From UBA4582 sp002389265 (GTDB lineage Bacteria; Pseudomonadota; Gammaproteobacteria; Pseudomonadales; Azotimanducaceae), in assembly GCA_943788825.1 (NCBI GenBank), contig CALSRT010000009.1:62001-126000 (forward strand): a stretch of 64,000 nt of DNA, read 5' to 3'. Position 1 is the first letter of the stretch. Every line of letters begins with the position of its first letter. Under the pieces are notes generated by a model. It saw only the letters and a list, made by a program, of their open reading frames with translations, was not told the origin of the DNA and searched no databases. Shown here one piece after another: positions 44,878 to 53,567 of this stretch. The translations under genes were made by a program, and so were the position numbers.

Positions 44878-45633
44878 TCAAAATAATTTTTCCTCCAGTG
44901 CCAGTGCGGTGTCATCGAGGCTGTCACTGGACGGCCAGGGTAGTTGGGCAAGCTTAAACAATCTAGCCTTTATAGCAACCTTCACCCAGCCGTCTGGCTT
45001 GAGCAGCAGGCTGACTAATTGGGCATCCAGGCCATTCTTTTGCTGAGTCACAGCGAGACTGAAATCCTTGTCCTGCAGGCTGATATGGCCCTGTAAGGGC
45101 GGCAAGTTAATCAATCCTGTACCTCGAGGATCTGGGAATGTGAGCTGTCCCCCGGCCCAATTCAGCCGACCAGTGGCCGCGCTGAGCCCGGTCTGATTGA
45201 CACCAAGTTGGATGTTTTCAAGGGTCACATCGCCGCTGGTTGAGAGGCCAAAGCGCGCGCCCAGTTGATTCAGGTAGTCGGGCTGCAGGGTGCCGCTGAG
45301 ATGCTCTAGCACTATACTGGAGGGTTTCAAGGTCATGAGTGCCAGCAGCTGGTGTCCGGTGCCCGTTGCATTGATTTGCACAGGCAGGCCGCCCGCTAAC
45401 AATCGGTGGCTTGCCAGTTGCCAAGTAACCCGACTGGGGGTGAAATCGCCAACGCGCAAGTCGGCTTGTCCATTCCACAGGCTGCCTTCAATGTTCAATA
45501 GACTCAGAGCCGGCAAAACCTCAGCGGTTTTATCCTTAAACTGTGCCCAGACAAGGCTGGCAGGTAGATACGTGATCAGGAATCCGAGGAATGCGACGAG
45601 ACCGATGCTGGTATAGAGTAGGCTTCTGCGCAT
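44878..45633 (-). CDS. gspN: Type II secretion system protein GspN
   Basis: A 251-residue protein of the T2SS GspN family. It has one N-terminal membrane span (SLLYTSIGLVAFLGFLITYL) and a periplasmic domain with LLNIEGSLWNGQADLRVGDF and LNWAGGQLTFPDPRGTGLI. GspN is found in some type II systems and its exact task is not well known. The ATG overlaps the stop of the upstream small gene by one base, and gspC follows after 33 bases, so the three genes form one operon. Confidence 0.88.
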   Translation of the reverse strand: MRRSLLYTSIGLVAFLGFLITYLPASLVWAQFKDKTAEVLPALSLLNIEGSLWNGQADLRVGDFTPSRVTWQLASHRLLAGGLPVQINATGTGHQLLALMTLKPSSIVLEHLSGTLQPDYLNQLGARFGLSTSGDVTLENIQLGVNQTGLSAATGRLNWAGGQLTFPDPRGTGLINLPPLQGHISLQDKDFSLAVTQQKNGLDAQLVSLLLKPDGWVKVAIKARLFKLAQLPWPSSDSLDDTALALEEKLF

Positions 45634-46007
45634 CAAACGAACCAGTTAACGATGGTTTCGCCGACAGCCGTAAATCGACGCCAGCCCTGCTCATCGTTAC
45701 CGTCCCAGCCGCCATTGCTGCAGCGAGTCTCTAAGCCCAATGCCTGCCACGCGGCCAGGGCGCAATCGCGGTCAGTTGCCCATGGAGTTTGGTCGGACTT
45801 GAACCAGACTGAGGTATATCCACCTTTAACGGCGTTCTCAACGATCACGCAAGATTGGCCATTAGCCAACGTGATGTTGGTAGTGGTGCCTCGGGTCGCG
45901 CACGTGATGGGGCCCATGAGGCTATTCAGCCAGGCTTGCAGATCGGCTAAGTCAGGTCGCTTGATATAGATTTCGATATCGGGGAAGGCTTGCGTGGCGT
46001 CGCTCAT
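45633..46007 (-). CDS. Conserved hypothetical protein, 124 residues
   Basis: I do not recognise a named family. The protein is soluble with no signal peptide or membrane span. It has a start resembling PDIEIYIKRPDLADLQAWLN, a middle GTTTNITLANGQSCVIVENA, and a Trp-rich C-terminal part (YTSVWFKSDQTPWATDRDCA, WDGNDEQGWRRFTAVGE). It contains three Cys. The ATG overlaps the dapE stop by one base and its stop overlaps the gspN start by one base, so it is translationally tied to both. The strict coupling indicates a real gene. Function cannot be inferred. Confidence 0.8.
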   Translation of the reverse strand: MSDATQAFPDIEIYIKRPDLADLQAWLNSLMGPITCATRGTTTNITLANGQSCVIVENAVKGGYTSVWFKSDQTPWATDRDCALAAWQALGLETRCSNGGWDGNDEQGWRRFTAVGETIVNWFV

Positions 46008-47173
46008 CAAGTTTCTTCGCCCACAAGCCGCTGGAGAATGTCGCTGTATATATGTGACAACTCAATGAGGTCAGCGGTCGCCACGCACTCGTTGATCTTG
46101 TGGATCGTATTATTCCGTGGCCCTAATTCGATGACTTGTGTTCCTGTAGGCGCAATGAACCGGCCGTCAGATGTACCGCCGGAGGTGGACAATTCGGTGA
46201 CGATGCCAAGGCGAGCCGCGAGCACTTCTTGTACGGCTGGAATTAGCTCGCCGCCACTGGTCAGGAAGGGGAGCCCAGACAGAGACCAGTTGATCTCATA
46301 GTCAACGCCATGGTCCTGTAACAGTGTCTCCGTGCGCTGTCGCAGAGACGCTTCACTAGAGGCCGTCGAAAACCGAAAATTCAGCAGCAGGTTCATCTCT
46401 CCAGGAATCACATTGTTGGCTCCGGTGCCGCTATGGATATTCGAGATCTGCAAAGACGTAGGGGGAAAAGCGTCATTGCCGGCATCCCATTCGATATCTA
46501 CCAGTTTCGCCAGTGCCGGCAAGGCCGAGTGAATCGGATTCAGTGCCTCGGTGGGATAGGCCACATGGCCCTGTACCCCCTTGATGGACAACTGCGCGTT
46601 GAGTGAGCCCCGTCTGCCACAGCGAACCACATCACCGAGCAGGAGATTGCTGGAAGGCTCGCCCACCAGACACCAGTCGATATGGGTGCCGCGGTTTTGT
46701 AGCTCCTCCATCACTCGGCGCGTACCATTCAGCGCCACAGCTTCTTCGTCACTGGTGATCAAGAAGCCGATAGTGCCGGGGTGATCAGCGTGCGTTGCCA
46801 GAAAGCGCTGGCACGCTGTGAGCATGGCGGCTAATGAGCCTTTCATATCTGCTGCGCCGCGGCCGAATAGTAAGCCGTCTTTGATGGTTGGCGCGAAGGG
46901 CGGGGTATGCCAGTCATCGAGGGGCCCGGGTGGTACAACATCGGTGTGGCCTGCGAAGACAAACAGTGGTGCGCCATCGCCGTGGAGTGCCCACAGGTTA
47001 TCCACGTCGCCGAAGGGCATGGATTCGATGCGAAAACCGAGCGCGCTAAGATAGTCAGCCATCAGCCCCTGACAACCTGCGTCGTCAGGGGAGACCGACT
47101 CGGCACGGATGAGTTGCTGTGCCAGAGCCAGGGTCTCAGCGTCGAGGCGGGCGGGATTAGATTCAGTGCTCAT
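46007..47173 (-). CDS. dapE: Succinyl-diaminopimelate desuccinylase
   Basis: A 388-residue zinc amidohydrolase that releases succinate from N-succinyl-LL-diaminopimelate, giving LL-diaminopimelate for lysine and peptidoglycan. Metal ligands and catalytic residues are visible in FVFAGHTDVVPPGPLDDW, GRGAADMKGSLAAML and ITSDEEAVALNGTRR, and the dimerisation domain has RGSLNAQLSIKGVQGHVAYP. The C-terminal His ligand is in GPRNNTIHKINECV. It lies 18 bases after dapD and is coupled to the next unknown gene. Confidence 0.96.
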   Translation of the reverse strand: MSTESNPARLDAETLALAQQLIRAESVSPDDAGCQGLMADYLSALGFRIESMPFGDVDNLWALHGDGAPLFVFAGHTDVVPPGPLDDWHTPPFAPTIKDGLLFGRGAADMKGSLAAMLTACQRFLATHADHPGTIGFLITSDEEAVALNGTRRVMEELQNRGTHIDWCLVGEPSSNLLLGDVVRCGRRGSLNAQLSIKGVQGHVAYPTEALNPIHSALPALAKLVDIEWDAGNDAFPPTSLQISNIHSGTGANNVIPGEMNLLLNFRFSTASSEASLRQRTETLLQDHGVDYEINWSLSGLPFLTSGGELIPAVQEVLAARLGIVTELSTSGGTSDGRFIAPTGTQVIELGPRNNTIHKINECVATADLIELSHIYSDILQRLVGEET

Positions 47174-47191
47174 CAGTGCTATCTACCTGAA

Positions 47192-48217
47192 CTAGTTATG
47201 GGTATGCAGGGCCGGATTCAATTGAATGGCCTTACTGTTAGTTCGACATTCCACAGCGCCGGTGAGGGAATTGCGAATAAACAGCATATCCGACTGTCCC
47301 GCCAGATCTCTGGCTTTGACCGTTTGAACGGTCTTTTTGTTTTCGTCCAAGACGTGGACCCGCGTGCCGGCAGTAATGTACAGGCCAGCCTCGATAATGC
47401 AGCGATCGCCGAGGGGTATGCCGGTACCGGCATTGGCGCCGATCAAGCAATCTCGACCGATAGACAGAATCAGTTTACCGCCGCCTGAAAGTGTGCCCAT
47501 AGTGCTGGCGCCGCCACCCAGGTCGCTACCAGCATGCATCACCACGCCCTGTGACAATCGACCCTCGACCATATTGGGGCCTTCTGTGCCGGCATTGAAG
47601 TTGATAAAACCCTCATGCATGACGGTTGTGCCTTCACCCAGATAAGCGCCCAGTCTAACCCGTGCCGAATGGGATATGCGCACACCGCTGGGTACCACAT
47701 AGTTGGTCATCTTCGGGAACTTGTCGACTGCAGAAACCTCTAGCTGTTCGCCCCGAACCCTCGCTAGGGTCTGGGCTTCGGCGAGCTCTTCGGGATCGAT
47801 GGCGCCGAGATTGGTCCAGGCAATAGTCGGCAATTGGGCAAAGATGCCGGTGAGGTTGATTTCGTTCGGCTGAACGTGACGATGGGATAGTAGATGTAAC
47901 TTCAAGTAGGCCTCTGGTGTCGAGGCTAAGGCGGTATCTTGCTCGATCAGCGTGATTACCAGGGGGCGCACCGCATTCGTTAAGCTGTCGACAACGACCT
48001 GCTGCTCGGCAGTCAGCAGTGGCCGTAATTTTGGCAGAAGTGCTGCTGGCAGTTCAATGGTGGTATTACCACCGGCATAACCAAGTACGCCAGCCAGCGC
48101 CTCAATCTCTGTCTGGGCAGGTTTGAAAACCGGCTTCGGATAGTAAACCTCTAACCATTCGCCTTTGCGGTTCTGAGTGCCGATGCCGATGGCATAACTG
48201 AAAAAATCTGTGCTCAT
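47192..48217 (-). CDS. dapD: 2,3,4,5-tetrahydropyridine-2,6-dicarboxylate N-succinyltransferase
   Basis: A 341-residue succinyl-CoA-dependent enzyme in diaminopimelate synthesis. It is the long DapD form seen in pseudomonads and actinobacteria (E. coli DapD has 274 residues). A left-handed beta-helix is visible in the C-terminal half through hexapeptide-like repeats (RVRLGAYLGEGTTVMHEGF, SIGRDCLIGANAGTGIPLG, CIIEAGLYITAGTRVHV). The N-terminal domain has FSYAIGIGTQNRKGEWLEVY. It sits between dapC and dapE, matching the pathway order except for the glnD link upstream. Confidence 0.95.
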   Translation of the reverse strand: MSTDFFSYAIGIGTQNRKGEWLEVYYPKPVFKPAQTEIEALAGVLGYAGGNTTIELPAALLPKLRPLLTAEQQVVVDSLTNAVRPLVITLIEQDTALASTPEAYLKLHLLSHRHVQPNEINLTGIFAQLPTIAWTNLGAIDPEELAEAQTLARVRGEQLEVSAVDKFPKMTNYVVPSGVRISHSARVRLGAYLGEGTTVMHEGFINFNAGTEGPNMVEGRLSQGVVMHAGSDLGGGASTMGTLSGGGKLILSIGRDCLIGANAGTGIPLGDRCIIEAGLYITAGTRVHVLDENKKTVQTVKARDLAGQSDMLFIRNSLTGAVECRTNSKAIQLNPALHTHN

Positions 48218-48357
48218 AGTAGTATCCTGTGACGCTTATGTTGAGTTCGATGGTGCGTACGGGAGCTTCGTCGCTGTACGCCATTTGATGTAAATACTGT
48301 TGATCTGCTCGCGGTCGTTTCTAGTGAGATGACCTCATGATTTGTCTGTTGATATTG

Positions 48358-49572
48358 CTATAGGTATTTTCGGTGTTGCATGAAGCTCCGCAGTCGACCG
48401 GCAGCCTCCACGCACTCATCCAACGTCGCCACCAGGGCCAATCTAACTCGGTCCTGACCAGGGTTGGCACCGTCTACAACCCTTGATAGATAACTGCCCG
48501 GCAACACCTTGATGTTGGCGCGGGCCAGCAACCGTTGGGCGAACTGCTCATCGTTGACCGGGGTCTGTGGCCACAAATAAAAACTGGCAGTCGGCTGCGT
48601 CATGGGCCAGACGTCCTGCAGTATCTCGCCCACTGCGGCATACTTCTGCCGATAGCTTGCTCGATTGTTGATGACGTGTTGTTCGTCATCCCATGCCGCG
48701 ATACTCACCCTTTGATGATGGACTGACATGGCCGAGCCGTGGTACGTGCGGTACAACAAAAACGCGCGAATCAGTTCAGCATCACCACAGGCGTAGCCTG
48801 ACCGCAGCCCAGGCAGGTTGGAGCGTTTCGACAGGCTATTGAAGGCAATGCAGTTTTTATAGTCGTGCCGGCCCATAGCACAGGCGGCCTCTAGTAATCC
48901 GGATGGTGGTGCCAGTTCGTCAGCGTAAATTTCCGAGTAGCATTCGTCTGACGCTATCACGAAATCATATTCATCGGAGAGTCGAATCAAGGATTGCATA
49001 TCCTCAATCGAGGCGACAGCGCCCGTTGGATTCCCCGGCGTACACAAATAGAGTAAGGAACATTTTTGCCATTGCGCTTCAGTGACAACGGAGAAGTCCG
49101 GTAAATAGTCAGTCGCTGCAGTACAGGGTACATATACTGGCGTGCTACCCGCGAGCAAAGCGGCGCCTTCGTAGATCTGATAAAAGGGATTGGGCATCAA
49201 CGTACAGCTCTGTGCTCGGCTGTCGATCACGGTTTGCGCAATGGCGAACAATGCTTCACGGCTGCCAGTAACGGGCAAGACCTGGGTTTCCGGGTCAATC
49301 GGGCTCGCAGCCAGGTTAAAGCGCCGATTAACGAAGTTTGCTATGGATGCTCGCAGTTCAGGTATACCACGGGTCGGCGGGTAGGTTCCAAGGCCTTGGA
49401 CAACACTGGTCTGCTCGAGATATTTGGCGATAATAAAGTCGGGGGCTGGATGTTTGGGTTCTCCCAGCGACAAAGCGATAAACGCGTGCTCCGGCGCAGG
49501 CGTAATGTCAGCCAATAAGCGGTTGAGTCGTTCAAAGGGGTAGGGCTTGAGTAGTTCGAGCTGTTTATTCAT
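48358..49572 (-). CDS. dapC: Succinyldiaminopimelate transaminase
   Basis: A 404-residue class I aminotransferase that turns N-succinyl-2-amino-6-ketopimelate into N-succinyl-diaminopimelate. It starts MNKQLELLKPYPFERL, typical of DapC. The PLP lysine is in AFNSLSKRSNLPGLRSGY, with LCTPGNPTGAVAS and ASDECYSEIY as the other cofactor segments. The start ATG overlaps the glnD stop (ATGA); the longer frame would add 21 residues inside glnD. It is the first of three dap genes, though a 140-bp gap before dapD may hold another promoter. Confidence 0.93.
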   Translation of the reverse strand: MNKQLELLKPYPFERLNRLLADITPAPEHAFIALSLGEPKHPAPDFIIAKYLEQTSVVQGLGTYPPTRGIPELRASIANFVNRRFNLAASPIDPETQVLPVTGSREALFAIAQTVIDSRAQSCTLMPNPFYQIYEGAALLAGSTPVYVPCTAATDYLPDFSVVTEAQWQKCSLLYLCTPGNPTGAVASIEDMQSLIRLSDEYDFVIASDECYSEIYADELAPPSGLLEAACAMGRHDYKNCIAFNSLSKRSNLPGLRSGYACGDAELIRAFLLYRTYHGSAMSVHHQRVSIAAWDDEQHVINNRASYRQKYAAVGEILQDVWPMTQPTASFYLWPQTPVNDEQFAQRLLARANIKVLPGSYLSRVVDGANPGQDRVRLALVATLDECVEAAGRLRSFMQHRKYL

Positions 49573-52262
49573 GGTGTCGCCTGCTGGACATGCTGATCCA
49601 GTTCTTCGCAGATTCGTTGTTGTAAAATGTCGCATGCTATTGGGTCAATAATCGCGTTGTTTTGCCTGTCTGCTATAAAGAAAATATCTTCGACTCGCTC
49701 GCCGAGAGTGGTAATTTTAGCGCTGTTGAGGCTGATATCCAGCTCGACGAAAATGTTGGCGATAATGGCTAGCAGCCCGGGTCGGTCGGGGGCGACTACT
49801 TCGAGAATCGTTTGGTTATTGCTCTCGTCCTGGTTGATTCTTACCTGGGTTTTCAATGAGAACTGCTTCAACAGTCGCGGTGTGCGACGGTTAGTGTTGG
49901 GTTTAAATTCGCCTTGCTGCAGTAGATGTTCGCGCAAGGTTTTTTTGATTCTATCGAGTCGATTTTTTTGCTCGCCGATCGCTCTGCCATGTTCGTCAAG
50001 CACCACGAAAGTGTCGAAAATTTGCCCGTCTTTGGAAGCCGCGATTCGAGCATCGACGATATTCAGTCCGAGTCGATCGAAGGCTGTGACCGAGGCAACA
50101 AATAAAGACTCGTGCGCCGGGCCGTGGATAAAGATATGGGTTGCGCCTTCATCCAAGCGGTCGTTGCCATCATTACGAATCAAGATCAGTGGACCGCTGG
50201 CCGGATCATGTTCACTGATGGCGATCGTGTGCCAAGCAATATCACTGACTGATTCGCGGACAAAGTAGTCATCGTCAACGCCGCCCCAGATAGACAGGAT
50301 TGTCTCTCGGCTCAAGCCATGTTCCTGTAGGCGCTCGATCGCATGGTTCTGCGTTTCGCTGATGTATTCTTTGCGATCTACTTGATTTTCGGGCCCCAGC
50401 CTCAGGGTTCGTTTAGTGTCGTTGTAGAGTTGGCGCATCAACGATGCACGCCAGCTGTTCCACAAGGTGGTGTTGGTGGCATTGATGTCTGCCACCGTCA
50501 GAGCATAGAGATAATCTAGTCGAACTTGATCTTGCACCAGCAGCGCAAATTCCTGAATGACTTCAGGGTCAGAGAGATCCTTACGCTGCGCGGTGGTAGA
50601 CATGGTCAGATGGTTTTTGACGAGCCAGCAAACAAGGTTGGTGTCCCAAGTGCCAAGTCCATGGCGCTCACAGAAGCTTGTCGCGACCTGAACACCCAGC
50701 TCAGAGTGATCTCCGCCCCGACCCTTGGCGATGTCGTGATACAGACCGGCGATGTACAACAGTTCGATTTTTGGCAGGCGCGGGTGAATGTGTGCGGCGA
50801 TTGGAAACATTTGCTCCTGGTTTTTGTAGCGGAAACGGCGCATGTTCCGCACCACTTGCAACGTATGGGCATCGACGGTGTAGACGTGAAACAGATCGAA
50901 TTGCATCAGGCCAATGACGCGGCCAAATTCTGGCAGATAGGCCCCTAAAATGCCGTACCGTTCCATGCGCCGCAGTTGTGTGAACAGATGTTCAGAGGAC
51001 CGCAGCAGATCAAGAAACAGCCGAGTGACCTTTGGGTCATGGCGAAATGCATCATCAATACGGAACAGGTTGCTGGTCAGCAGGCGAATGGTAGAGGCGC
51101 GCACGCCCTCGATACTCGCGTCATTGGCGATGATGACGAACATTTCCATCAGAGCGGCGGGTTCTTCGGCAAACACCGCTTCATGAGTGACTTCGATATG
51201 GTGGTTGAATATCTGGAAGCGCTCATTGACCGGAGTGATTTTCGCGCGCTCCTTTGAGCGAACGATCTCTTCGTCAAAGTGTTGCAGCAAAAGCTCGTTG
51301 GTGGCTCGAATCTCCATCGCAGCCCGATAGTAGGTCTGCATGAATTGTTCGACGGCGAGTTGGTCTTGGTCTTTATAGCCGAGGATTTCAGCGAGTTGGC
51401 GCTGGTAGTCGAACAATAATCTATCATCCATGCGGTCGGCAATCAGGTGTAGACCATAACGGATTTTCCAGAGTAGCCGACGGCCACGGGTCAGAATCTC
51501 ACTCTCGGCTTGAGTCAGAAATTGGCGCTCTACCAGATCGGCAAATGTCGCAGCACCGTACTTGCGCTTGGCTATCCACATCACTGTGTGGATGTCGCGG
51601 AGACCGCCGGGAGAAGTCTTAACATTCGGCTCAAGGCTGTACTCGGTATGTTCTGACTTTCGATGGCGCTCTTCTTGCTCGGCGCGTTTAGCGGCATAGA
51701 ATTTTTTCGGCGGCCAGATTTTCTCGGCGCGAATGGCATGGAACATCATGTCCCGCAGTGTATCGTCACCGACGATAGTCCTGGCTTCCATCAGTGCCGT
51801 GATGATCGTGACGTCACGGGCTGCCTGGCTACGGCACTCACTGATGGAACGCACGCTATGGCCGACTTCCAGGCCAATGTCCCAAAGTAAAGTCAGGAAG
51901 CTTTGAATATTACTGGCGTGCCTTTCATAATTGCCACGCTCTAGCAGTATCAATAGGTCGATGTCAGAGTGCGGGTGGAGTTCGCCTCGTCCATAGCCAC
52001 CAACTGCTACCAGGGAGACCCTGTGTTTACGCCAGCTTGAGAGGTTTTCATGCCAGTCAAAGCGATGCCAGGCGAGTTGCAACAGCTGGTCCATGAAATG
52101 CGCCCGATCGTGAACGAGGCGCTCAATGTCCTCGTGGGCATAGAAGCGTTTAGTGAGATCAGTGTTGCAGTCTTGCAGTGCCTGTTTGAACAGAGGTATA
52201 GCGCGTTTCGTGCCTTCCAGGTCGGTGCCAAGCTGCTCAATCAATGCGTCGATGGCTGGCAC
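49569..52262 (-). CDS. glnD: Bifunctional uridylyltransferase/uridylyl-removing enzyme GlnD
   Basis: An 897-residue nitrogen sensor that adds or removes UMP on PII proteins according to glutamine level. The nucleotidyltransferase site is VGGYGRGELHPHSDIDLLIL (residues about 70-90). The HD hydrolase has IAGLYHDIAKGRGGDHSELG. Two C-terminal ACT domains bind glutamine (FDRLGLNIVDARIAASKDGQ and VVAPDRPGLLAIIANIFVEL). The GTG start overlaps the map stop by one base, and its own stop overlaps dapC. Domain order and length are standard for the family. Confidence 0.97.
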   Translation of the reverse strand: MPAIDALIEQLGTDLEGTKRAIPLFKQALQDCNTDLTKRFYAHEDIERLVHDRAHFMDQLLQLAWHRFDWHENLSSWRKHRVSLVAVGGYGRGELHPHSDIDLLILLERGNYERHASNIQSFLTLLWDIGLEVGHSVRSISECRSQAARDVTIITALMEARTIVGDDTLRDMMFHAIRAEKIWPPKKFYAAKRAEQEERHRKSEHTEYSLEPNVKTSPGGLRDIHTVMWIAKRKYGAATFADLVERQFLTQAESEILTRGRRLLWKIRYGLHLIADRMDDRLLFDYQRQLAEILGYKDQDQLAVEQFMQTYYRAAMEIRATNELLLQHFDEEIVRSKERAKITPVNERFQIFNHHIEVTHEAVFAEEPAALMEMFVIIANDASIEGVRASTIRLLTSNLFRIDDAFRHDPKVTRLFLDLLRSSEHLFTQLRRMERYGILGAYLPEFGRVIGLMQFDLFHVYTVDAHTLQVVRNMRRFRYKNQEQMFPIAAHIHPRLPKIELLYIAGLYHDIAKGRGGDHSELGVQVATSFCERHGLGTWDTNLVCWLVKNHLTMSTTAQRKDLSDPEVIQEFALLVQDQVRLDYLYALTVADINATNTTLWNSWRASLMRQLYNDTKRTLRLGPENQVDRKEYISETQNHAIERLQEHGLSRETILSIWGGVDDDYFVRESVSDIAWHTIAISEHDPASGPLILIRNDGNDRLDEGATHIFIHGPAHESLFVASVTAFDRLGLNIVDARIAASKDGQIFDTFVVLDEHGRAIGEQKNRLDRIKKTLREHLLQQGEFKPNTNRRTPRLLKQFSLKTQVRINQDESNNQTILEVVAPDRPGLLAIIANIFVELDISLNSAKITTLGERVEDIFFIADRQNNAIIDPIACDILQQRICEELDQHVQQATP

Positions 52263-53053
52263 TAGCTCGACGAACCCGACCGCTCGATAGTCTCGTCGCC
52301 GCGGTAAGTCAATATCTCATAGCCGGTGTCGGTCACCAGGATGGTATGTTCGAACTGGGCCGTCAACTTGTGGTCCTTGGTGACAACCGTCCAGTCATCG
52401 GGGAGCAGTTTTACCGCTGCTTTGCCGGCATTGATCATGGGTTCGATGGTGAATGTCATGCCGGCCTCGAGCACAACACCGGTGCCGGCCCGTCCGTAGT
52501 GCAAGACTTGGGGTTCGTCATGAAAAACTGTGCCAATGCCGTGGCCGCAATACTCTCGAACCACCGAAAAGCGATTGCGCTCTGCATGGACTTGAATCAC
52601 GTGGCCTATATCACCCAGATGCGCGCCGGGTTTGACCTGAGCGATACCTTTATACAGGCACTCCTGGGTGACCTGGATGAGTCGTTCTGCCAGAACACTG
52701 CCCTTACCAACGATAAATGTTTTGCTGGTATCGCCATGATAGGCGTCTTTCAGCAGCGTCACATCAATATTTATGATATCGCCGTTTTTAAGGATTTTTT
52801 CATCTGAGGGAATGCCATGGCAGACCACATGGTTGACCGATGTGCAGATTGACTTGGGGAATCCTCGATAGTTCAGCGGTGCCGGGATCGCGTGTTGCAC
52901 GTTGACCGTATAGTCGTGGCAGATACGGTCCAGGTCACCAGTGGATACCCCAGGCTTAATATGTGCTTCGATCATCTCAAGTTGTTCGGCCGCTAGTGCG
53001 CCGACAGCACGCATCTTGGTGATTTCTTCGGGCGTTTTTAGATTAATAGGCAT
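52262..53053 (-). CDS. map: Methionine aminopeptidase, type I
   Basis: A 263-residue dinuclear metal enzyme that removes the first Met from new proteins. The five ligands are visible as two Asp in INIDVTLLKDAYHGDTSKTF, His in EYCGHGIGTVFHDEP, Glu in FTIEPMINAGK and Glu in AQFEHTILVTDTGYEIL. VCHGIPSDEKIL holds the substrate His. It is divergent from rpsB, the usual arrangement in gammaproteobacteria, and begins the long minus-strand operon map, glnD, dapC. Confidence 0.97.
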   Translation of the reverse strand: MPINLKTPEEITKMRAVGALAAEQLEMIEAHIKPGVSTGDLDRICHDYTVNVQHAIPAPLNYRGFPKSICTSVNHVVCHGIPSDEKILKNGDIINIDVTLLKDAYHGDTSKTFIVGKGSVLAERLIQVTQECLYKGIAQVKPGAHLGDIGHVIQVHAERNRFSVVREYCGHGIGTVFHDEPQVLHYGRAGTGVVLEAGMTFTIEPMINAGKAAVKLLPDDWTVVTKDHKLTAQFEHTILVTDTGYEILTYRGDETIERSGSSS

Positions 53054-53352
53054 AAAACGTAGAGTGTCCGAGTCAGTATTTGGGTTCGTGTTTTCAGTCG
53101 CTGCCAGCAGGGGTGAATCGTCTGCTTGCCAGCCTGAATAAAATTAATGGCGTACTATAGCAGATTCGTGAAGCACTGATTAAGGGCTATTTCGACCCGG
53201 ACGATGTCAGCGCTTATTTCAACCTTGCACCTGTGCTGGATCTCCCCGCCTTTCGAAAGCTTGCCCCGCCTTGCCCTTGCTTCTGCGGCCCGCCGATAGC
53301 GGCTGAGGGGAGAGATTCCGGTGATGTTTTTTGGGCTAAAATGGCCCGCTGA
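53054..53352 (+). other. map/rpsB intergenic region with an unexplained open frame
   Basis: No established gene. On the plus strand a frame is open from 53161 to the TGA at 53350-53352 (63 codons). It reads protein-like at first (REALIKGYFDPDDVSAYF), but it has no start codon near its beginning and no ribosome site; the first GTG is at codon 25. It may be a remnant of a lost gene or chance. The map promoter should also lie here, but I could not place it. Confidence 0.4.
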
Positions 53353-53381
53353 TTGGCTTTGTGGCGAGAATATGGTATAAA
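53353..53381 (+). promoter_or_regulatory. Sigma-70 promoter for rpsB-tsf with GC-rich discriminator
   Basis: TTGGCT (53353-53358), a 17-base spacer and TATAAA (53376-53381) form a good sigma-70 promoter. The next bases are GCGCGCC, a GC-rich discriminator typical of promoters under growth-rate and ppGpp control, which fits a ribosomal protein gene. Transcription would start near 53388, giving a leader of about 180 bases. Confidence 0.7.
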
Positions 53382-53473
53382 GCGCGCCGGTCCGGGAAAC
53401 GGGTCGAAGTGTGAATTAAACAAGAAGATAAACAAGAACTTAAACCAAAAAATTCTCACATGTACCGTCACAT

Positions 53474-53553
53474 AGTTCGGGTGCTTGACATACGGATGAA
53501 TAATCCGGATCGATAAGTTGGACTATGGGGTATATGGAGGCTTAACCCGAACT
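53474..53553 (+). promoter_or_regulatory. Structured rpsB leader, probable S2 autoregulatory element
   Basis: AGTTCGGGT (53474-53482) is perfectly complementary to ACCCGAACT (53545-53553), which lies 14 bases before the rpsB start. The enclosed region contains a hairpin CGGAT-GAATA-ATCCG (53493-53507). The outer helix would end just before the GAGG ribosome site. Protein S2 is known to repress its own leader in gammaproteobacteria. This fold and position fit that role, which is inferred. Confidence 0.6.
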
Positions 53554-53567
53554 ACAATGAGGTATTT

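Noticed and set aside
53214..53471. An 85-codon minus-strand frame upstream of rpsB
   Set aside because: It runs across the rpsB promoter and leader, has low-complexity ends and no recognised motif.
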